Assembly (NCBI RefSeq): GCF_018860505.1
Contig: NZ_JAHKPU010000020.1
Span: 62,001-126,000, forward strand
Length of the DNA stretch: 64,000 nt
Direction of reading: 5' to 3'
From: Pacificibacter marinus
GTDB lineage: Bacteria; Pseudomonadota; Alphaproteobacteria; Rhodobacterales; Rhodobacteraceae
Shown piece by piece: positions 63,853 to 64,000 of the stretch. Numbering within the stretch: the first letter of the stretch is position 1; each line of letters opens with the position of its first letter. The position numbers were made by a program, and so were the translations under genes. The notes under the pieces were generated by a model. It saw nothing but the letters and a program-made list of their open reading frames with translations. It was not told the DNA's origin and did not search any database.

Positions 63853-64000
63853 GGCGTACCTCCTGATTGTGCGACCAATTCAATTTGGGCAAAACCCAAC
63901 TTGGAAATCTCGTGCAAAAGTGCAGCAAGCTCTTCTGCCGCCAAGGCAGTATCTGCACGTAGCGTCAGTTTAGGCTTGGCCTCCTCGCAGTCGTTTATCT
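63849..64000 (-). CDS. exbD: ExbD/TolR biopolymer transport protein (3' part only)
   Basis: Reading the minus strand from the window edge gives about 49 residues ending at a TGA that overlaps the tonB start: KPKLTLRADTALAAEELAA and LLHEISKLGFAQIELVAQ are visible. This is the typical C-terminal periplasmic domain of ExbD, which works with ExbB to use the proton gradient and drive TonB. The N-terminal transmembrane part, and probably exbB, lie beyond the window. TolR is the alternative but the tonB neighbour favours ExbD. Confidence 0.85.
   Translation of the reverse strand, partial: INDCEEAKPKLTLRADTALAAEELAALLHEISKLGFAQIELVAQSGGTP

Overview
The window is a stretch of ordinary chromosome from an alphaproteobacterium, almost certainly a marine Rhodobacteraceae (Roseobacter-group) member. 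The evidence is a CcrM-type GANTC adenine methylase, a Rhodobacter-like petABC cytochrome bc1 operon with a separate petP-petR regulator pair, DUF2125, DUF4170 and DUF721 proteins typical of this family, a TIGR03862-type flavoprotein, and an AlkB alkane monooxygenase. I see no CRISPR array, prophage, insertion sequence, integrase or rRNA operon. Gene density is high and many neighbouring genes overlap by 1-29 bases.

Layout. 1-7.1 kb: end of lptE (LPS export), holA, a flavoprotein and a crotonase-family protein on the minus strand, then a DUF2125 protein, pmbA and cysQ. 7.1-9.2 kb: a minus-strand pair for a phosphoglycerate-derived compatible solute (GT81-like glucosyl-3-phosphoglycerate synthase and HAD phosphatase). 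9.3-11.9 kb: DUF4170, waaA and lpxK (lipid A/Kdo). 11.9-15.5 kb: DsbA-like protein, DUF721, mutY, alkB. 15.5-18.2 kb: ccrM with a hairpin-rich 3' region and a GANTC-dense upstream region, rnhB and a secreted orphan. 18.4-19.3 kb: a small secreted protein overlapping a membrane-anchored winged-helix protein. 19.4-24.0 kb: an FAH-family hydrolase plus NitT/TauT-type ABC transporter operon, divergent from a FadR-type GntR regulator, with two near-identical palindromes between them. 24.0-28.8 kb: tRNA-Arg, LacI-family regulator, ilvD, another GntR regulator, tRNA-Lys. 28.9-31.9 kb: dapF, mtaB, GST. 32.1-34.8 kb: petABC. 34.8-38.2 kb: thiBPQ under a TPP riboswitch.

38.3-42.2 kb: aroC, an EamA transporter, HU and amn. 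42.3-46.3 kb: an SDR, dxs, ispA and xseB (isoprenoid precursor supply). 46.4-49.2 kb: petR-petP, ilvE and an orphan membrane protein. 49.2-51.7 kb: queG, GST, mtgA. 51.8-57.9 kb: gltD-gltB (ammonia assimilation). 58.2-60.3 kb: uppP, an NDUFA9-like SDR and tRNA-Leu. 60.8-64.0 kb: a TonB-dependent outer-membrane receptor facing a tonB-exbD operon that runs off the window.

Most genes are housekeeping. The parts that are least explained are the overlapping secreted/membrane-wHTH pair at 18.4-19.3 kb, the FAH-ABC-GntR locus with its twin operators, the structured segment downstream of ccrM with the GANTC cluster upstream of it, the palindromes before the TonB receptor, and several small orphan proteins. 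All names come from reading motifs and recalled family features; no database search was run.
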